The notes: generated by a model not told the origin, from the letters alone. A DNA stretch of 64,000 nucleotides from Bifidobacterium breve (GCA_945889195.1 CAMDBB010000002.1:124001-188000); one strand, 5' to 3'; counted from the stretch's first letter, positions 46,322 to 56,098 are shown. Translations and numbers: made by a program.

Positions 46322-47275
46322 TTAACCCTTACGACGCGCCTCGTCGACTGCATAGAGCGCGATGGAAGTTGCCACCGATGCGTTCAAGGATTCAGTCGTT
46401 GCGCTAATTGGAATCGAAACAACAATGTCGCACTTTTCACGCGTTAGACGAGCAAGCCCCTTGCCCTCTGAGCCCACAATCAGCATCAGCGGCTCAGTTG
46501 CAACCTTCATATCTGCAATCTTCACATCTGATTCACCATCAAGACCGACTACAAAGCAGCCCATCTTCTTAGCTTCATCGATAGTGCGAGCAAGGTTTGT
46601 GACCTGCGCAATCGGCAAGCGAGCAGCAGCTCCAGCGGATGACTTCCAAGCCGACGCTGTCATACCTGCAGCTCGTCGTTCAGTCATCAAGACACCTGAT
46701 GCGCCAAAGGCTGCAGCACTTCGCACAATCGCACCTAAGTTACGAGGGTCGGTAACGCCATCGAGAGCCACCAATAACATCGGTGTCTTTGCGCGCTGAG
46801 TAATTTCTTCAAATGATGAATATTGGAATGGCTTAATCGCCAGGATAATTCCTTGGCTATTAGGTGAAATTCCTTCAACCTCTGCGCGATGTGCTTCGCG
46901 GATTGAAAGCCCGTGATTTAACGCAAGCTGCAAGCTTTCTGCGACGCGATCATCAACGTCGATACTGCGTGCAACTAAGAGTTCTGTGGCCGGCACTGAT
47001 TCGCGCAACGCTTCAAGAACGGCGTTACGACCTGCCACGATTTCACCACGTGGTGCATCGCCTCGAGAAAACTTACGGGCTGCAGTTGCTGGCTTCTTTG
47101 CAGCAGTTTTTTCGGCTGCCTTCTTGCGCTTTGCAGCCGCGTGATAGGGACGATCTTCAGCCTTCGGCGTTGGACCTTTACCTTCTAAGCGACGCTTATT
47201 GTTTCCACCAGTGCCCGCTGTTGGACCCTTCTTGGATTTGCGCACTGCGCCTCTTGGTTTTGCATTACCGGCCAT
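46322..47275 (-). CDS. rlmB: 23S rRNA (guanosine2251-2'-O)-methyltransferase RlmB (TrmH/SpoU family)
   Basis: The 317-residue protein has a basic Lys/Ala-rich N-terminal extension of about 70 residues, a substrate-binding domain (EIVAGRNAVLEALRE) and a SPOUT domain with LVALDGVTDPRNLGAIVRSA, LIVGSEGKGLARLTREKCD and VSIPISATTESLNASVATSI, the trefoil-knot motifs. It methylates 23S rRNA. It follows cysS after two bases, an order conserved in Actinobacteria. Confidence 0.95.
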   Translation of the reverse strand: MAGNAKPRGAVRKSKKGPTAGTGGNNKRRLEGKGPTPKAEDRPYHAAAKRKKAAEKTAAKKPATAARKFSRGDAPRGEIVAGRNAVLEALRESVPATELLVARSIDVDDRVAESLQLALNHGLSIREAHRAEVEGISPNSQGIILAIKPFQYSSFEEITQRAKTPMLLVALDGVTDPRNLGAIVRSAAAFGASGVLMTERRAAGMTASAWKSSAGAAARLPIAQVTNLARTIDEAKKMGCFVVGLDGESDVKIADMKVATEPLMLIVGSEGKGLARLTREKCDIVVSIPISATTESLNASVATSIALYAVDEARRKG

Positions 47276-47277
47276 GG

Positions 47278-48681
47278 TTATTGTCCATCTCTAGAAATAG
47301 ACCAACGCGGCCCTTGTGCTGTGTCTTCAATAGTAATTCCAAGGGATGCTAACCCATCGCGAATAGCATCAGATGCTGCAAAATCTTTTCTTTCACGCGC
47401 AGAAGTGCGTTGCTCAAGCGCTAACTTAATTACGCCATCGAGGGCGGCAGTCATATCTTCGCCAGCGCCGCCTGATGCAAAGGCTGGATCAAATGGGTCG
47501 CAGCCAAGAACATCGAGTGCTCCACGAATTTCATTGGCAGCCGATGCAATCACAGCCTTATCTCCTGCAGTAATTGCGCTATTTCCGATCTTCAGCGCTT
47601 CAGAGATTGTGGCAAGTGCTGTTGGCACTGCTAAATCATCATTCATGGCATCGCTAAAGGCTGCGCTAATCACTGGCGTTGGCTCAACACCCAATAGTTC
47701 AACTGAGCGCGTTAAGAAGCCTTCAATCCGACGGAATGCAGTTGCAGATTCAGCAAGTGCTTCATGAGAGAACTCGAGCATGGAACGGTAATGCGCAGAA
47801 CCTAAATACCAACGAAGTTCAATACCGCGCACAGTCTTCAAAAGTTCGTGGACCTGAAGTGAATTACCTAAAGACTTCGACATCTTTTCACCAGATGCTG
47901 TCACCCAAGCGTTATGCAGCCAACGCTTAGCGAAGGCGTAACCGGCAGCTTCAGATTGTGCAATCTCGTTCTCGTGGTGAGGGAAGATCAGATCAAGTCC
48001 GCCACCATGAATATCAAATGCTTCACCTAAATAAGAGTGCGCCATCGCAGAACATTCGAGGTGCCATCCGGGTCGACCTGGCCCCCACGGAGTTGGCCAT
48101 GATGGGTCTCCTGGTTTTGCCGCTTTCCACAACGCAAAGTCGCGAGGATCTTTCTTATAAGTCTCATCAGCATCGGCTGCCGACTGTAGATCTTCTAACT
48201 TCTGGCGCGATAACGTTAAGTAAGAAGAGAGCTTACGAACCTCTAAATACACATCGCCATTGCCAGGTGCGTATGCCGCACCCTTTTCAATCAAGCTCTG
48301 CATCAGTTCAATCATCTGCGTGACATGCCCCGTTGCACGCGGTTCATATGTTGGCGGTAAGACGTTAAGGGCTGCGTATGCATCGGTAAATGCACGCTCG
48401 TATTTCATAGCTACTGCCCACCATGGCATTTCTTCGTGGACAGCCTTATGCAAAATCTTGTCATCGATATCGGTGACGTTACGGATAAAGGTGACGTTGT
48501 AACCGCTCTTTGTCAGCCAGCGGCGCAAGATATCGAAGTTAACACCAGAGCGAACATGGCCGATATGGGGAGGTGCTTGCACCGTTGCTCCACATAGATA
48601 GATGCCTACTTCGCCCTTTTTAAGGGGGACAAACTCTGATGTGGTTCGCGTCAGGGTGTCATATAAATGGAGCGAACTCAT
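47278..48681 (-). CDS. cysS: Cysteinyl-tRNA synthetase
   Basis: The 467-residue class I synthetase shows GIYLCGATVQAPPHIGHVRSG (HIGH signature and zinc Cys), FIRNVTDIDDKIL, LECSAMAHSYLG, DIHGGGLDLIFPHHENEIAQSEAA and SGEKMSKSLGN (KMSKS). It charges tRNA-Cys. Being fully cytoplasmic and complete it is distinct from MshC. Its promoter appears leaderless (TAGAAT six bases before the ATG). It is the first gene of the cysS-rlmB-SGNH unit. Confidence 0.97.
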   Translation of the reverse strand: MSSLHLYDTLTRTTSEFVPLKKGEVGIYLCGATVQAPPHIGHVRSGVNFDILRRWLTKSGYNVTFIRNVTDIDDKILHKAVHEEMPWWAVAMKYERAFTDAYAALNVLPPTYEPRATGHVTQMIELMQSLIEKGAAYAPGNGDVYLEVRKLSSYLTLSRQKLEDLQSAADADETYKKDPRDFALWKAAKPGDPSWPTPWGPGRPGWHLECSAMAHSYLGEAFDIHGGGLDLIFPHHENEIAQSEAAGYAFAKRWLHNAWVTASGEKMSKSLGNSLQVHELLKTVRGIELRWYLGSAHYRSMLEFSHEALAESATAFRRIEGFLTRSVELLGVEPTPVISAAFSDAMNDDLAVPTALATISEALKIGNSAITAGDKAVIASAANEIRGALDVLGCDPFDPAFASGGAGEDMTAALDGVIKLALEQRTSARERKDFAASDAIRDGLASLGITIEDTAQGPRWSISRDGQ

Positions 48682-48687
48682 TAGGCA

Positions 48688-48693
48688 ATTCTA
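48688..48693 (-). promoter_or_regulatory. Putative leaderless -10 element of cysS
   Basis: TAGAAT-TGCCTA-ATG on the minus strand; the hexamer overlaps the 3' end of ispDF. Confidence 0.45.
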
Positions 48694-49845
48694 TCGCTTG
48701 ATTACTAAGGCAGATGCAATCGCTGCAATGCCCTTGCCTTCACCGGTAAGGCCCATGCCATCAGTTGTAGTCGCAAGGATTGCTACATCTGCCCCACCAA
48801 GAGCCGCCGATAACGTTGCGATGGCTTCTGCACGGCGTGCACCAATTCGTGGACGATTGCCGATGATCTGCACCGATACATGTGAAATCGAATAGCCGCC
48901 CCGATTAATAATCGCCAGAGTCTCTTTCAGCAATGTAGCTCCTGATGCGCCCGCGTACTCGGGACGAGAAGTTCCGAAGTTGCTGCCTAAATCACCTAAA
49001 CCAGTAGCAGCAAAGAGCGCATCACAGATCGCATGGGATGCCACATCGCCATCAGAGTGTCCTTCTAAAGCATTTTCGCCAGGCCATTGAAGACCAGCAA
49101 GCCATAAATCGCGATGGCCTTGGCCATGCGCGTCATTCAAAGTGGAGCGACCTTCGGCAAAGGCATGTGCATCAACGCCAACGCCTGTAGTAAATGTTGT
49201 GGCATCACCTAAGAAAGTCAGCGCTGTAGCTAAATCTGACGGAGTTGTAATTTTTAGCGCTCGTTCTTCGCCAATAACAGTCTGGACTTTATGGCCTGCG
49301 TTAAGCGCCAAAGTGGAATCATCTGTTGCATCTTGGGCGCCTTGGTGAATCTCTTGAAGCACTGAATAAGTAAATCCCTGCGGCGTCTGCACGCGACGTA
49401 GCTGTGCGCGATCAACGGCTGCAACAACGTTTCCATCAGCACCCACCTGTTGCAAGGTATCGACAACGGGCAGAACTGGAACAACAGCGACTGCACCACC
49501 CTTAAGGCAATCCACAACGCGCTTTGCTAAATCAACACTGGCAAGGCAGCGCGCTGCATCATGCACCAAGACAAAGTCTGCGCCCTTGATGGCAGCAAGA
49601 CCTGCTCGAACAGATTCAGAGCGGGTTGCACCGCCAGTAACCACGGTGATGCCATCGCAAACGATTGACTTTATTTGCGCTTCATATCCACTGGGCGCAG
49701 TCACAACAATTTGATCTGCAACTGCCGAGATTGAGGCAACGGCATGTTCAAGGAGTGTGCGATCGCCAAGTTGGATAAGTGCTTTAGGGATAGATGCGCC
49801 AAAGCGTTCGCCGCTGCCAGCAGCAGCAATAATTGCGGCGATCAT
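48691..49845 (-). CDS. ispDF: Bifunctional IspD/IspF (MEP pathway cytidylyltransferase and cyclase)
   Basis: The 384-residue fusion has an N-terminal IspD domain ([45 protein letters not shown]) and an IspF domain from about residue 225 ([42 protein letters not shown], with the zinc Asp/His set). IspD makes CDP-ME, which IspE phosphorylates and IspF cyclises. The fusion is known in several bacteria. It lies 13 bases after carD, the actinobacterial order. Confidence 0.96.
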   Translation of the reverse strand: MIAAIIAAAGSGERFGASIPKALIQLGDRTLLEHAVASISAVADQIVVTAPSGYEAQIKSIVCDGITVVTGGATRSESVRAGLAAIKGADFVLVHDAARCLASVDLAKRVVDCLKGGAVAVVPVLPVVDTLQQVGADGNVVAAVDRAQLRRVQTPQGFTYSVLQEIHQGAQDATDDSTLALNAGHKVQTVIGEERALKITTPSDLATALTFLGDATTFTTGVGVDAHAFAEGRSTLNDAHGQGHRDLWLAGLQWPGENALEGHSDGDVASHAICDALFAATGLGDLGSNFGTSRPEYAGASGATLLKETLAIINRGGYSISHVSVQIIGNRPRIGARRAEAIATLSAALGGADVAILATTTDGMGLTGEGKGIAAIASALVIKR

Positions 49846-49858
49846 GAGAAGTTAAGAA

Positions 49859-50341
49859 TTAGGAAGCGAGAACCTCGTCAAGGAGAGTTGCAGCCTTCTC
49901 TTCATCTGTGCGCTCGGCTAGTGCGAGTTCAGAGACGAGAATCTGCTTCGCCTTGGCGAGCATGCGCTTTTCACCGGCTGAGAGGCCACGATCGAGATCG
50001 CGACGGTAGAGATCGCGGACAACCTCTGCGACCTTAATAACGTCTCCGGATGCAAGCTTTTCGAGATTTGCCTTGTAACGACGGGACCAGTTGGTTGGTT
50101 CTTCGGTATATGGCTGGCGGAGGACGTTAAATACGCGATCAAGGCCAGCTGAATCAACGACATCGCGCACGCCTACGAGATCTACATTATCGGCAGGAAC
50201 GCGGACTGTGAGGTCGCCCTGGGCAACCTTAAGTACTAGGTAGGTCTTCTCTTCGCCCTTAATTGTTCGAGTTTCAATTGCCTCGATAAGAGCTGCTCCG
50301 TGGTGGGGATAAACAACGGTTTCGCCGACCTTGAATGTCAT
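49859..50341 (-). CDS. carD: CarD-family RNA polymerase-binding regulator
   Basis: The 160-residue protein starts with the Tudor-like RNAP-interaction domain ([21 protein letters not shown]) and continues into the helical DNA-binding domain ([29 protein letters not shown]). CarD binds the RNAP beta subunit and stabilises open complexes, especially at rRNA and housekeeping promoters. A GAAGGG ribosome site precedes the ATG. It heads the operon with ispDF. Confidence 0.96.
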   Translation of the reverse strand: MTFKVGETVVYPHHGAALIEAIETRTIKGEEKTYLVLKVAQGDLTVRVPADNVDLVGVRDVVDSAGLDRVFNVLRQPYTEEPTNWSRRYKANLEKLASGDVIKVAEVVRDLYRRDLDRGLSAGEKRMLAKAKQILVSELALAERTDEEKAATLLDEVLAS

Positions 50342-50468
50342 GTATTGCCCTTCGTTAGACGACCAATTCTACCAGCCATCACCGACATAGAAAAGCCAGT
50401 TTAATCTCACACAAGAGAGCCCAAATAGGCGAGAAATAAGGCTAATTTGACATGCGATAATTGCGCCC

Positions 50469-50993
50469 ATGCGCCGCCTCGATAGAAAAAAGATTGCTGC
50501 AACTTTCACAATTGCATCCCTTGCACTCACACTCTCATCCTGTGCAGGCGCCGGCCCAAGCGCTGCAACACGCGTTATCAAGCAAGTAACTGATGGCGCA
50601 GAAGCAAAGATCAAAACAGAAGGCAACGATATTTTCGTAGCGAACATGTTGCTTGTTGCTACCGATGATGGCTCAGCAGTAGTCGTCGGAACAATCGTTA
50701 ACTACCTAGAAACTCCAGATACCTTGCTTGGAATCAGCGCTGGTGGAGTTCAAGCTGTATTTACAGGCGAGAAGGAACTACGCCAGAACGAACCAATCCG
50801 CTTTGAAGGCGAAGTAGCAACTTCTAAGGCAGTATTTCCAACCGTTGGCGCAGAAGCGGGAAAGAACGTCACAGTAACTCTTGCCTTTGCTCGCGCTGGA
50901 GTAGTAACACTCAATGCAATCATCCGCGATCAGCGCGATGACTATGCCGGCATTACAACTGGCGCAAAGCTAGCCACAACGCCTGCTGAGTAA
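50469..50993 (+). CDS. Putative lipoprotein of unknown function
   Basis: The 174-residue protein has a lipoprotein signal (ATFTIASLALTLSSC, lipobox LSSC), so Cys would be lipid-modified and anchor it outside. The mature part is a beta-rich domain (DIFVANMLLVATDDGSAVVVG; FTGEKELRQNEPIRFEGEV) resembling small actinobacterial lipoproteins of the DUF461/PCu_A-like kind, but without the Met/His copper motif. It is divergent from carD. A GATAAT lies seven bases before the ATG. Function unknown. Confidence 0.78.
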   Translation: MRRLDRKKIAATFTIASLALTLSSCAGAGPSAATRVIKQVTDGAEAKIKTEGNDIFVANMLLVATDDGSAVVVGTIVNYLETPDTLLGISAGGVQAVFTGEKELRQNEPIRFEGEVATSKAVFPTVGAEAGKNVTVTLAFARAGVVTLNAIIRDQRDDYAGITTGAKLATTPAE

Positions 50994-51002
50994 AAAACTA
51001 AC

Positions 51003-51752
51003 TTACTTCTTACCTTGATTCGCCACGGCCTTGATGGCTTCCGCGGCTGCTGCAGGATCTAGATATTCCCCGCCCTTTTTCACCGGTGTGAAATCAGCGT
51101 TTAATTCATAGAGCAGTGGAATACCTGTTGGGATGTTAAGTCCTGCAATATCTTCATCCGAAATACCGTCTAAGTACTTCACCAGCGCACGGAGCGAATT
51201 ACCGTGAGCAGTCACCAGGACCACCTTGCCGCTAGCCAGATCTGGCTTAATATCTTTATCCCAGTACGGGATCATGCGAGCGACAACATCCTTCAAGCAC
51301 TCAGTCATCGGCAAATCAGCGCCTAGGTCTGCATAGCGCGCATCGGCATCTTGCGAGAATTCAGAGCCCTTTTCAATCACAGGAGGCGGCACATCGTAGG
51401 AACGGCGCCACAACATAAATTGTTCTTCACCGTATTCAGCCAAAGTCTGCGCCTTATCTTTTCCTTGCAGCGCACCGTAATGGCGTTCATTCAGGCGCCA
51501 CGAGCGCTTCACAGGGATCCAGTGGCGATCACATGAATCAAGGGCTAACTGCGATGTATGAATCGCACGACGCAAGAGCGATGTGTGCACTACATCAGGC
51601 AACAGCCCACGCTCTGCCAACATCTTGCCACCGCGGGCTGCCTCGGCCTCGCCCTTGCTTGATAGGCGCACATCAACCCAACCGGTAAATAAGTTGAGGG
51701 CGTTCCATTCGGATTCACCATGGCGCAGCAGGATCAGTTTCAATGTGGACAT
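51003..51752 (-). CDS. gpmA: 2,3-bisphosphoglycerate-dependent phosphoglycerate mutase
   Basis: The 249-residue enzyme interconverts 3- and 2-phosphoglycerate. It shows [25 protein letters not shown] (catalytic His in RHGE), [35 protein letters not shown] and [20 protein letters not shown]. It lies with a YbjN-like gene and mshA, as in mycobacteria (Rv0489-Rv0486). Confidence 0.96.
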   Translation of the reverse strand: MSTLKLILLRHGESEWNALNLFTGWVDVRLSSKGEAEAARGGKMLAERGLLPDVVHTSLLRRAIHTSQLALDSCDRHWIPVKRSWRLNERHYGALQGKDKAQTLAEYGEEQFMLWRRSYDVPPPVIEKGSEFSQDADARYADLGADLPMTECLKDVVARMIPYWDKDIKPDLASGKVVLVTAHGNSLRALVKYLDGISDEDIAGLNIPTGIPLLYELNADFTPVKKGGEYLDPAAAAEAIKAVANQGKK

Positions 51753-51770
51753 GGGGCAAATCTTCTCACA

Positions 51771-52247
51771 TTAAATCAAATGTTCGAATGCTTTTAAGTT
51801 AGCCAGAGATTCACCACGGCTTACTCGCCAAGCCCATTCACGGCGTATTGCATCAGCAAAGCCCAACTCCAGAAGCGGATTAAATGAGCTATCTGAATAT
51901 TGCAGCACCGAACCAATCAAGCGATCTAACTCTTGCGCAGTAACTGCCGGTAGCGGCAGACGCCCCACCAAATAGATATCGCCCAACTCATTGATTGCAA
52001 ATGCAATCCCATACATCGCAGCATTTTTGGCCATGCACCATTTATGTACTGCATCCTCATGGGTATCAGGCTTACGAATCACAAAGGCATTAATGCTCAA
52101 AGAATGATCACCAACTACCAAAGCACAATGGGTCTGTAACTTCTTTTCACCTGGCAGTGTCACCATAAAGGTGCTGCCATCTTTCTTCTCAAAATCTAAA
52201 TCGTGTGATTGGAGAAAATCCTCAATCACATCTCGTGGATCAGCCAT
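51771..52247 (-). CDS. YbjN domain-containing protein
   Basis: The 158-residue protein has the YbjN/type III chaperone-like fold signature: DVIEDFLQSHDLDFEKKDGS, TFMVTLPGEKKLQTHCALVV, LGDIYLVGRLPLPAVTAQEL and DRLIGSVLQYSDSSFNPLL. It lies between mshA and gpmA, the same place as Rv0487. The start follows the mshA stop without a gap. The function is unknown. Confidence 0.88.
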   Translation of the reverse strand: MADPRDVIEDFLQSHDLDFEKKDGSTFMVTLPGEKKLQTHCALVVGDHSLSINAFVIRKPDTHEDAVHKWCMAKNAAMYGIAFAINELGDIYLVGRLPLPAVTAQELDRLIGSVLQYSDSSFNPLLELGFADAIRREWAWRVSRGESLANLKAFEHLI

Positions 52248-53507
52248 CTAGCCAATACTCTTTGCAGCCTGGTCACGCCCTGATAAAACACGGTCATAGA
52301 TATCTAAGGTTCCACGAGAAGTGGCTTCCCAGCCAAAGTGCGATGCATGCTCGATAGCACCAAGAGATAACAGCACACGGCGCTGTGGCTCTTGCAGCAG
52401 ACGAGCAAAGACAGAAGACCACGCACGTGAATCATGTCCATCTACTAATACCCCTGAAATACCGTCAGCAACTGCTGTACGCAGCCCACCAACAGCAGTT
52501 GCCACAACTGGTGTGCCACAGGCTTGCGCCTCAAGTGCTACCAAACCAAAGCTTTCAGAATAACTTGGCACACAGACTAAATCAGATGCGCGATACCACT
52601 GCGGCAAATCTGTGCGCAGTACCGGTGGTGCAAAGCGCACCACATCATCAATACCAAGCCATGAAGCGAGCTCTTTCAACCGCTCAACTTCAGATTGGTT
52701 GGCACCTGATGGCCCACCAATAATGTTAACGACCAACTTACTGCGCAGATGCGGTGAGTGCTGCACCATCTCAGCAACTGCTCTAATCAATACCTCAGGG
52801 CCCTTATGTGGCTGAATACGGCCCACAAAGGTAATAACATGAACATCTTTATCAAGACCAATAAATTCACGCGCAGCCATACGCCCCGCACCCGGTGTAA
52901 AGACCTTGAGGTTAACCCCCGGGCTGACAACTGAAACATGATCGGGGCATGCTTCATAAAGAGAAACCAAGCTGGCAGCTTCAGCATCAGTATTGGCAAC
53001 AAGCGCATCAGCTGCAGCCACAACCTGAGTTTCACCCTGCACGCGGATCATTGGCTCAGGAGATTCTCCTTCAGCCAAATTCAAATTCTTTACCCGCGCC
53101 ATCGTGTGCATCGTATGCACCAGCGGAAATCTGAGTTCTTTCGCAACCGGCATCGCCACCTTGCCGCTAATCCAGTAATGCGAATGAATCACGTCATAGC
53201 GGCTCTTCTTTAACTCTTCTTTAAATGCCTGCGCCATCTGCGGGATATATGCCGGCAGCTGCTCTTTTGTAACACCTTCAACTGGTCCCACATTAAGTTG
53301 AATCACGCGCACACCAGGAGTTACTTCAACAATATCAGCAACTTCTGTATTTGTTCGCCTCGTGAAGATATCTACCTCAACACCTTGCTGCGCCATATTC
53401 TGCGCTGCTTCACAGACATAGATATTCATTCCACCAGCATCGCCCACACCTGCCTGATCAAGAGGCGAGGTGTGCACCATCAAGGTGGCAACGCGGCGGG
53501 AAGTCAT
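52248..53507 (-). CDS. mshA: D-inositol-3-phosphate glycosyltransferase MshA (mycothiol synthesis)
   Basis: The 419-residue GT4 enzyme makes the first mycothiol intermediate from UDP-GlcNAc and inositol-3-phosphate. It begins RVATLMVHTSPLDQAGVGDAGGMNIYV, with DVIHSHYWISG, VHTMHTMARVKN, ITFVGRIQPHKGPEVLI and VPSYSESFGLVALEAQACGTPVVA (EX7E motif). Its position beside ybjN and gpmA supports MshA rather than another GT4. Its promoter shows TACCCT seven bases before the ATG. mshD is encoded at 58.2 kb. Confidence 0.93.
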   Translation of the reverse strand: MTSRRVATLMVHTSPLDQAGVGDAGGMNIYVCEAAQNMAQQGVEVDIFTRRTNTEVADIVEVTPGVRVIQLNVGPVEGVTKEQLPAYIPQMAQAFKEELKKSRYDVIHSHYWISGKVAMPVAKELRFPLVHTMHTMARVKNLNLAEGESPEPMIRVQGETQVVAAADALVANTDAEAASLVSLYEACPDHVSVVSPGVNLKVFTPGAGRMAAREFIGLDKDVHVITFVGRIQPHKGPEVLIRAVAEMVQHSPHLRSKLVVNIIGGPSGANQSEVERLKELASWLGIDDVVRFAPPVLRTDLPQWYRASDLVCVPSYSESFGLVALEAQACGTPVVATAVGGLRTAVADGISGVLVDGHDSRAWSSVFARLLQEPQRRVLLSLGAIEHASHFGWEATSRGTLDIYDRVLSGRDQAAKSIG

Positions 53508-53514
53508 ATACGAA

Positions 53515-53520
53515 AGGGTA
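53515..53520 (-). promoter_or_regulatory. Putative leaderless -10 element of mshA
   Basis: TACCCT-TTCGTAT-ATG on the minus strand. Confidence 0.4.
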
Positions 53521-53527
53521 CGCTCGA

Positions 53528-54448
53528 TTAAAAGGTTGCGCGAATGTTTCCGATTACTCGGTCTCCACCAAGCACGTTTTCAGGCTCATATGGGCTATCA
53601 ATTCCAAGCTTCTTCAAACCTGCATGCACCAAGACTCTAAATGGTCGTAGCGAGCCATCAGAGACCTTAAAGACAAGGGTGCGTCCATCTGGCATCGAGG
53701 CAACTTCAACAGCTTCTGCTCCGTCTTTCATATACAACCCAGGAACCGCTTCAATCATCTGCGTTGTTAAACGCCCCTTACCTGCAACCATCTCAGGAAA
53801 TGCACGAGATGCTGCCATCACTTCTTGATGAATCGGATCTTTTGAAATCGTAATATTTCGAATCGCCCGCGCTAAACCTGCAACAGATAACAGGAAGAGA
53901 GGCGCCCCGCACCCATCAGTTGAAGTCAACGTAATCTTTTCGCCCGCTAACGATTCAAGCTCAGTCTTAATCGCAACTTGCAGTGGATGCGCCGGATCCA
54001 AGTAACTATCTGTAGGCCACCCATTAACCACACAAGTCAGCAACATCGCTGCATGCTTACCGCTGCAGTTCATCGAAATACGAGTCGCAGGCTTATCGCC
54101 CCATTCACGTCGCTCTAAATCCCCCAGCGGCTTATCCAGCATGCACTGCAGGGCGCTCTCATCTAATTTAGCCATCGCCAATATCTCACGCACAGCAGAT
54201 AAATGCTCACTAGATCCCGAATGGCTAGAGCAACCAAGTGCCAAAAGCCTTGGTTCTAACTTCAAACCGGCTCGCACCATGGCAGCGCCTTGAATCGATT
54301 TCACGCAAGAACGTGGAAAGATCAAAGCCGAGCTATCACCGAGTTCGAGCGCAGTACTGCCATCAGCATTGAGTGCTAACAAATATCCACGGTGCACAGA
54401 TTCAACAAATCCATCGCGCACATACTCAGCAAGAACTGCATCTTTCAT
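53528..54448 (-). CDS. L-asparaginase II family protein
   Basis: The 306-residue protein is of the PF06089 asparaginase family: VESVHRGYLLALNADGS, FPRSCVKSIQGAAMVRAG, LALGCSSHSGSSEHLSAV, RISMNCSGKHAAMLLTCVV and LTSTDGCGAPLFLLSVAGL. The conserved Ser/Lys and Cys/Gly stretches are intact. It hydrolyses L-asparagine (or related amides) in the cytoplasm. The gene follows the nitrobindin gene by eight bases and may be co-transcribed. Confidence 0.9.
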   Translation of the reverse strand: MKDAVLAEYVRDGFVESVHRGYLLALNADGSTALELGDSSALIFPRSCVKSIQGAAMVRAGLKLEPRLLALGCSSHSGSSEHLSAVREILAMAKLDESALQCMLDKPLGDLERREWGDKPATRISMNCSGKHAAMLLTCVVNGWPTDSYLDPAHPLQVAIKTELESLAGEKITLTSTDGCGAPLFLLSVAGLARAIRNITISKDPIHQEVMAASRAFPEMVAGKGRLTTQMIEAVPGLYMKDGAEAVEVASMPDGRTLVFKVSDGSLRPFRVLVHAGLKKLGIDSPYEPENVLGGDRVIGNIRATF

Positions 54449-54456
54449 AAAACTAC

Positions 54457-54957
54457 CTACTCACTCTGGCGTTCAAGAGTTGACCAGATATGCGCCTGAA
54501 GTTCTTGTCCTTCAGCTGCCATGTCATAAGCAAAGAAGAGTTCTCCTGCAACGAGTCCATATAAACGAACACCCGCAGTAACAATCTTTGCCGTTGGCGC
54601 TGAATAACCTTGATCCATTACTAACTGAATCTTTGGACCATCAAACTGTCCAACCCAGCCTTCAGATATTCCAGTACTATGTGAAATAACTACCTCTAAA
54701 ACATTATTCGGCTTTACTCGCCAGAACCCAGCTTCAGATCCACCAGGGCGAAGAATTTCGCCATCGCTATCGATAATCCAAGAGCGTGAGTAGTAATTCA
54801 TAAATGGGCGACCATCGTGATTAAAGACAACCTCATGCGCGTATTCAAAGGTTTCAATCGTTGGATATTCACCACGGCCCTTACCGCGCCAGGTTCCAAT
54901 CATCCACGCCAATGGATTGAGATCAGGATGAAGTCCTTCTGGGATTGTGAAGGCCAT
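54457..54957 (-). CDS. Nitrobindin-like haem-binding beta-barrel (FABP/DUF1794)
   Basis: The 166-residue protein has MIGTWRGKGRGEYPTIETF, the opening signature of nitrobindin, then YSRSWIIDSDGEILRPGGSE, GFWRV and a C-terminal ELQAHIWSTLERQ with the His that would be the proximal haem ligand. Nitrobindins bind haem in a beta-barrel and handle NO or peroxynitrite. The start overlaps the upstream small-protein stop by one base (TAATG). The family order fur-ygfZ-nitrobindin is common in Actinobacteria. Confidence 0.9.
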   Translation of the reverse strand: MAFTIPEGLHPDLNPLAWMIGTWRGKGRGEYPTIETFEYAHEVVFNHDGRPFMNYYSRSWIIDSDGEILRPGGSEAGFWRVKPNNVLEVVISHSTGISEGWVGQFDGPKIQLVMDQGYSAPTAKIVTAGVRLYGLVAGELFFAYDMAAEGQELQAHIWSTLERQSE

Positions 54958-55091
54958 TAGAGCCTGCCTCTCTTATAAGTGCGCCCATCGCGCGCTTGCG
55001 ATTCTCGCGTGCCACGAATTCCATAGACAAGGAGCCCAACACCTAACCCAAGTGAAATCACCACGAGAAGTACAGTTGTAAAGAGCTCCAC
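54957..55091 (-). CDS. Small membrane protein, 44 residues
   Basis: From GTG 55091 the frame encodes ELFTTVLLVVISLGLGVGLL plus VYGIRGTRESQARDGRTYKR and GRL: one TM helix and a basic cytoplasmic tail. A TTG at 55145 would add 18 residues but overlaps the preceding microprotein in another frame and has no ribosome site. Stop and nitrobindin start overlap (TAATG). No family recognised. Confidence 0.55.
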   Translation of the reverse strand: MELFTTVLLVVISLGLGVGLLVYGIRGTRESQARDGRTYKRGRL

Positions 55092-55108
55092 AGGGTAAGA
55101 GTAACTGC

Positions 55109-55183
55109 TTAAAGCTTGCGCACAGCCAAGATAATCGCATAACAAGCAAGCACTGTGACAAATAACTGCCCCATAAACTTCAT
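55109..55183 (-). CDS. Membrane microprotein, 24 residues
   Basis: ATG 55183, three bases after the ygfZ stop and eight bases after GAGG, opens MKFMGQLFVTVLACYAIILA and VRKL, then TAA. The product is a single TM helix with a basic end. The good ribosome site inside the end of ygfZ and the operon position argue that it is real. It is followed by a second small TM protein, so the two could form a complex. Function unknown. Confidence 0.55.
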   Translation of the reverse strand: MKFMGQLFVTVLACYAIILAVRKL

Positions 55184-55186
55184 CGC

Positions 55187-56092
55187 TTATGCCTCAACGA
55201 TGATTTCTTGTGACGCGGCCACTCCTTCAACCATCAACTGCGCATCAACTGGCGTATTGCGCTTGACCACAGCCAGCGCAATCGGACCCAATTCATGATG
55301 GCGAGCAACAGTTCCAAGAAAACCCACCTGCACATCCCCATTCATCACAGGAGTACCAGATGGCGGCATAACTACTGCATGTCCATCAAGGTGCAACATC
55401 ACCAAACGACGAGGAGGTTTACCTAAGTTATAAATCTTGGCAACAGTCTCTTGTCCGCGATAGCAACCCTTATTCATATGCACCGCGCTATTTAAAACAC
55501 CAAGCTCATTCGGTATTGATTTATGGTCGGTATCAAAGCCATGACGAGGTCTGCCTGCAGCGACTCGTTCAGCATCTAACGCCCAGGTGCCCACCTGCAT
55601 CGCATTTGTGCCAAATACTTCTTCCATCTCAGCTATTTCAGAACGTGGCACCAAGGCAAATGGTCCACCAATATCTGTGGCTTTCCCAGGAGCTCGCAGT
55701 ACAGCAAATTCACTCGATGCATTGCGCACCTCAACCCGCAACATAAATCTCATCTTGTTGAGGTACTCAAGCAGACCCTGCACATATGGCGGGTCAATCA
55801 CGATCCACGAAGTATTGCCATCATCAACTAGAACAAATTGATATTCGACGTGTCCTTGAGGATCCAAGACCATTGCAGAAGTCCAGACACCTGCCTGGAA
55901 ATCCAGCAAGTACTGCGTTGTTAAATCATGTAACCACTTCAGGCGATCAACACCGGCAACAGCAATCACTGAAAGGTGCGATAAATCCGCCCAGGCTTTT
56001 CCTTCATCCATTGCCTTCTGCTCTTTATTGGGTTCACCGAAATGCCAGATAGCACCCTGATCTGGGCCCTCTTCGACATAGACGGCAGTCAC
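55187..56092 (-). CDS. ygfZ: Folate-binding protein YgfZ/GcvT-like
   Basis: The 301-residue protein is a GcvT-fold folate binder with the diagnostic NKGCYRGQETVAKIYNLGKP (KGCYxGQE motif, whose Cys is conserved in YgfZ). YgfZ helps iron-sulfur cluster enzymes maintain activity in a THF-dependent way. The Fur-type gene is immediately upstream (six-base gap), consistent with a metal/iron-sulfur role. Length is normal for the family. Confidence 0.92.
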   Translation of the reverse strand: MTAVYVEEGPDQGAIWHFGEPNKEQKAMDEGKAWADLSHLSVIAVAGVDRLKWLHDLTTQYLLDFQAGVWTSAMVLDPQGHVEYQFVLVDDGNTSWIVIDPPYVQGLLEYLNKMRFMLRVEVRNASSEFAVLRAPGKATDIGGPFALVPRSEIAEMEEVFGTNAMQVGTWALDAERVAAGRPRHGFDTDHKSIPNELGVLNSAVHMNKGCYRGQETVAKIYNLGKPPRRLVMLHLDGHAVVMPPSGTPVMNGDVQVGFLGTVARHHELGPIALAVVKRNTPVDAQLMVEGVAASQEIIVEA

Positions 56093-56098
56093 GGCAAT

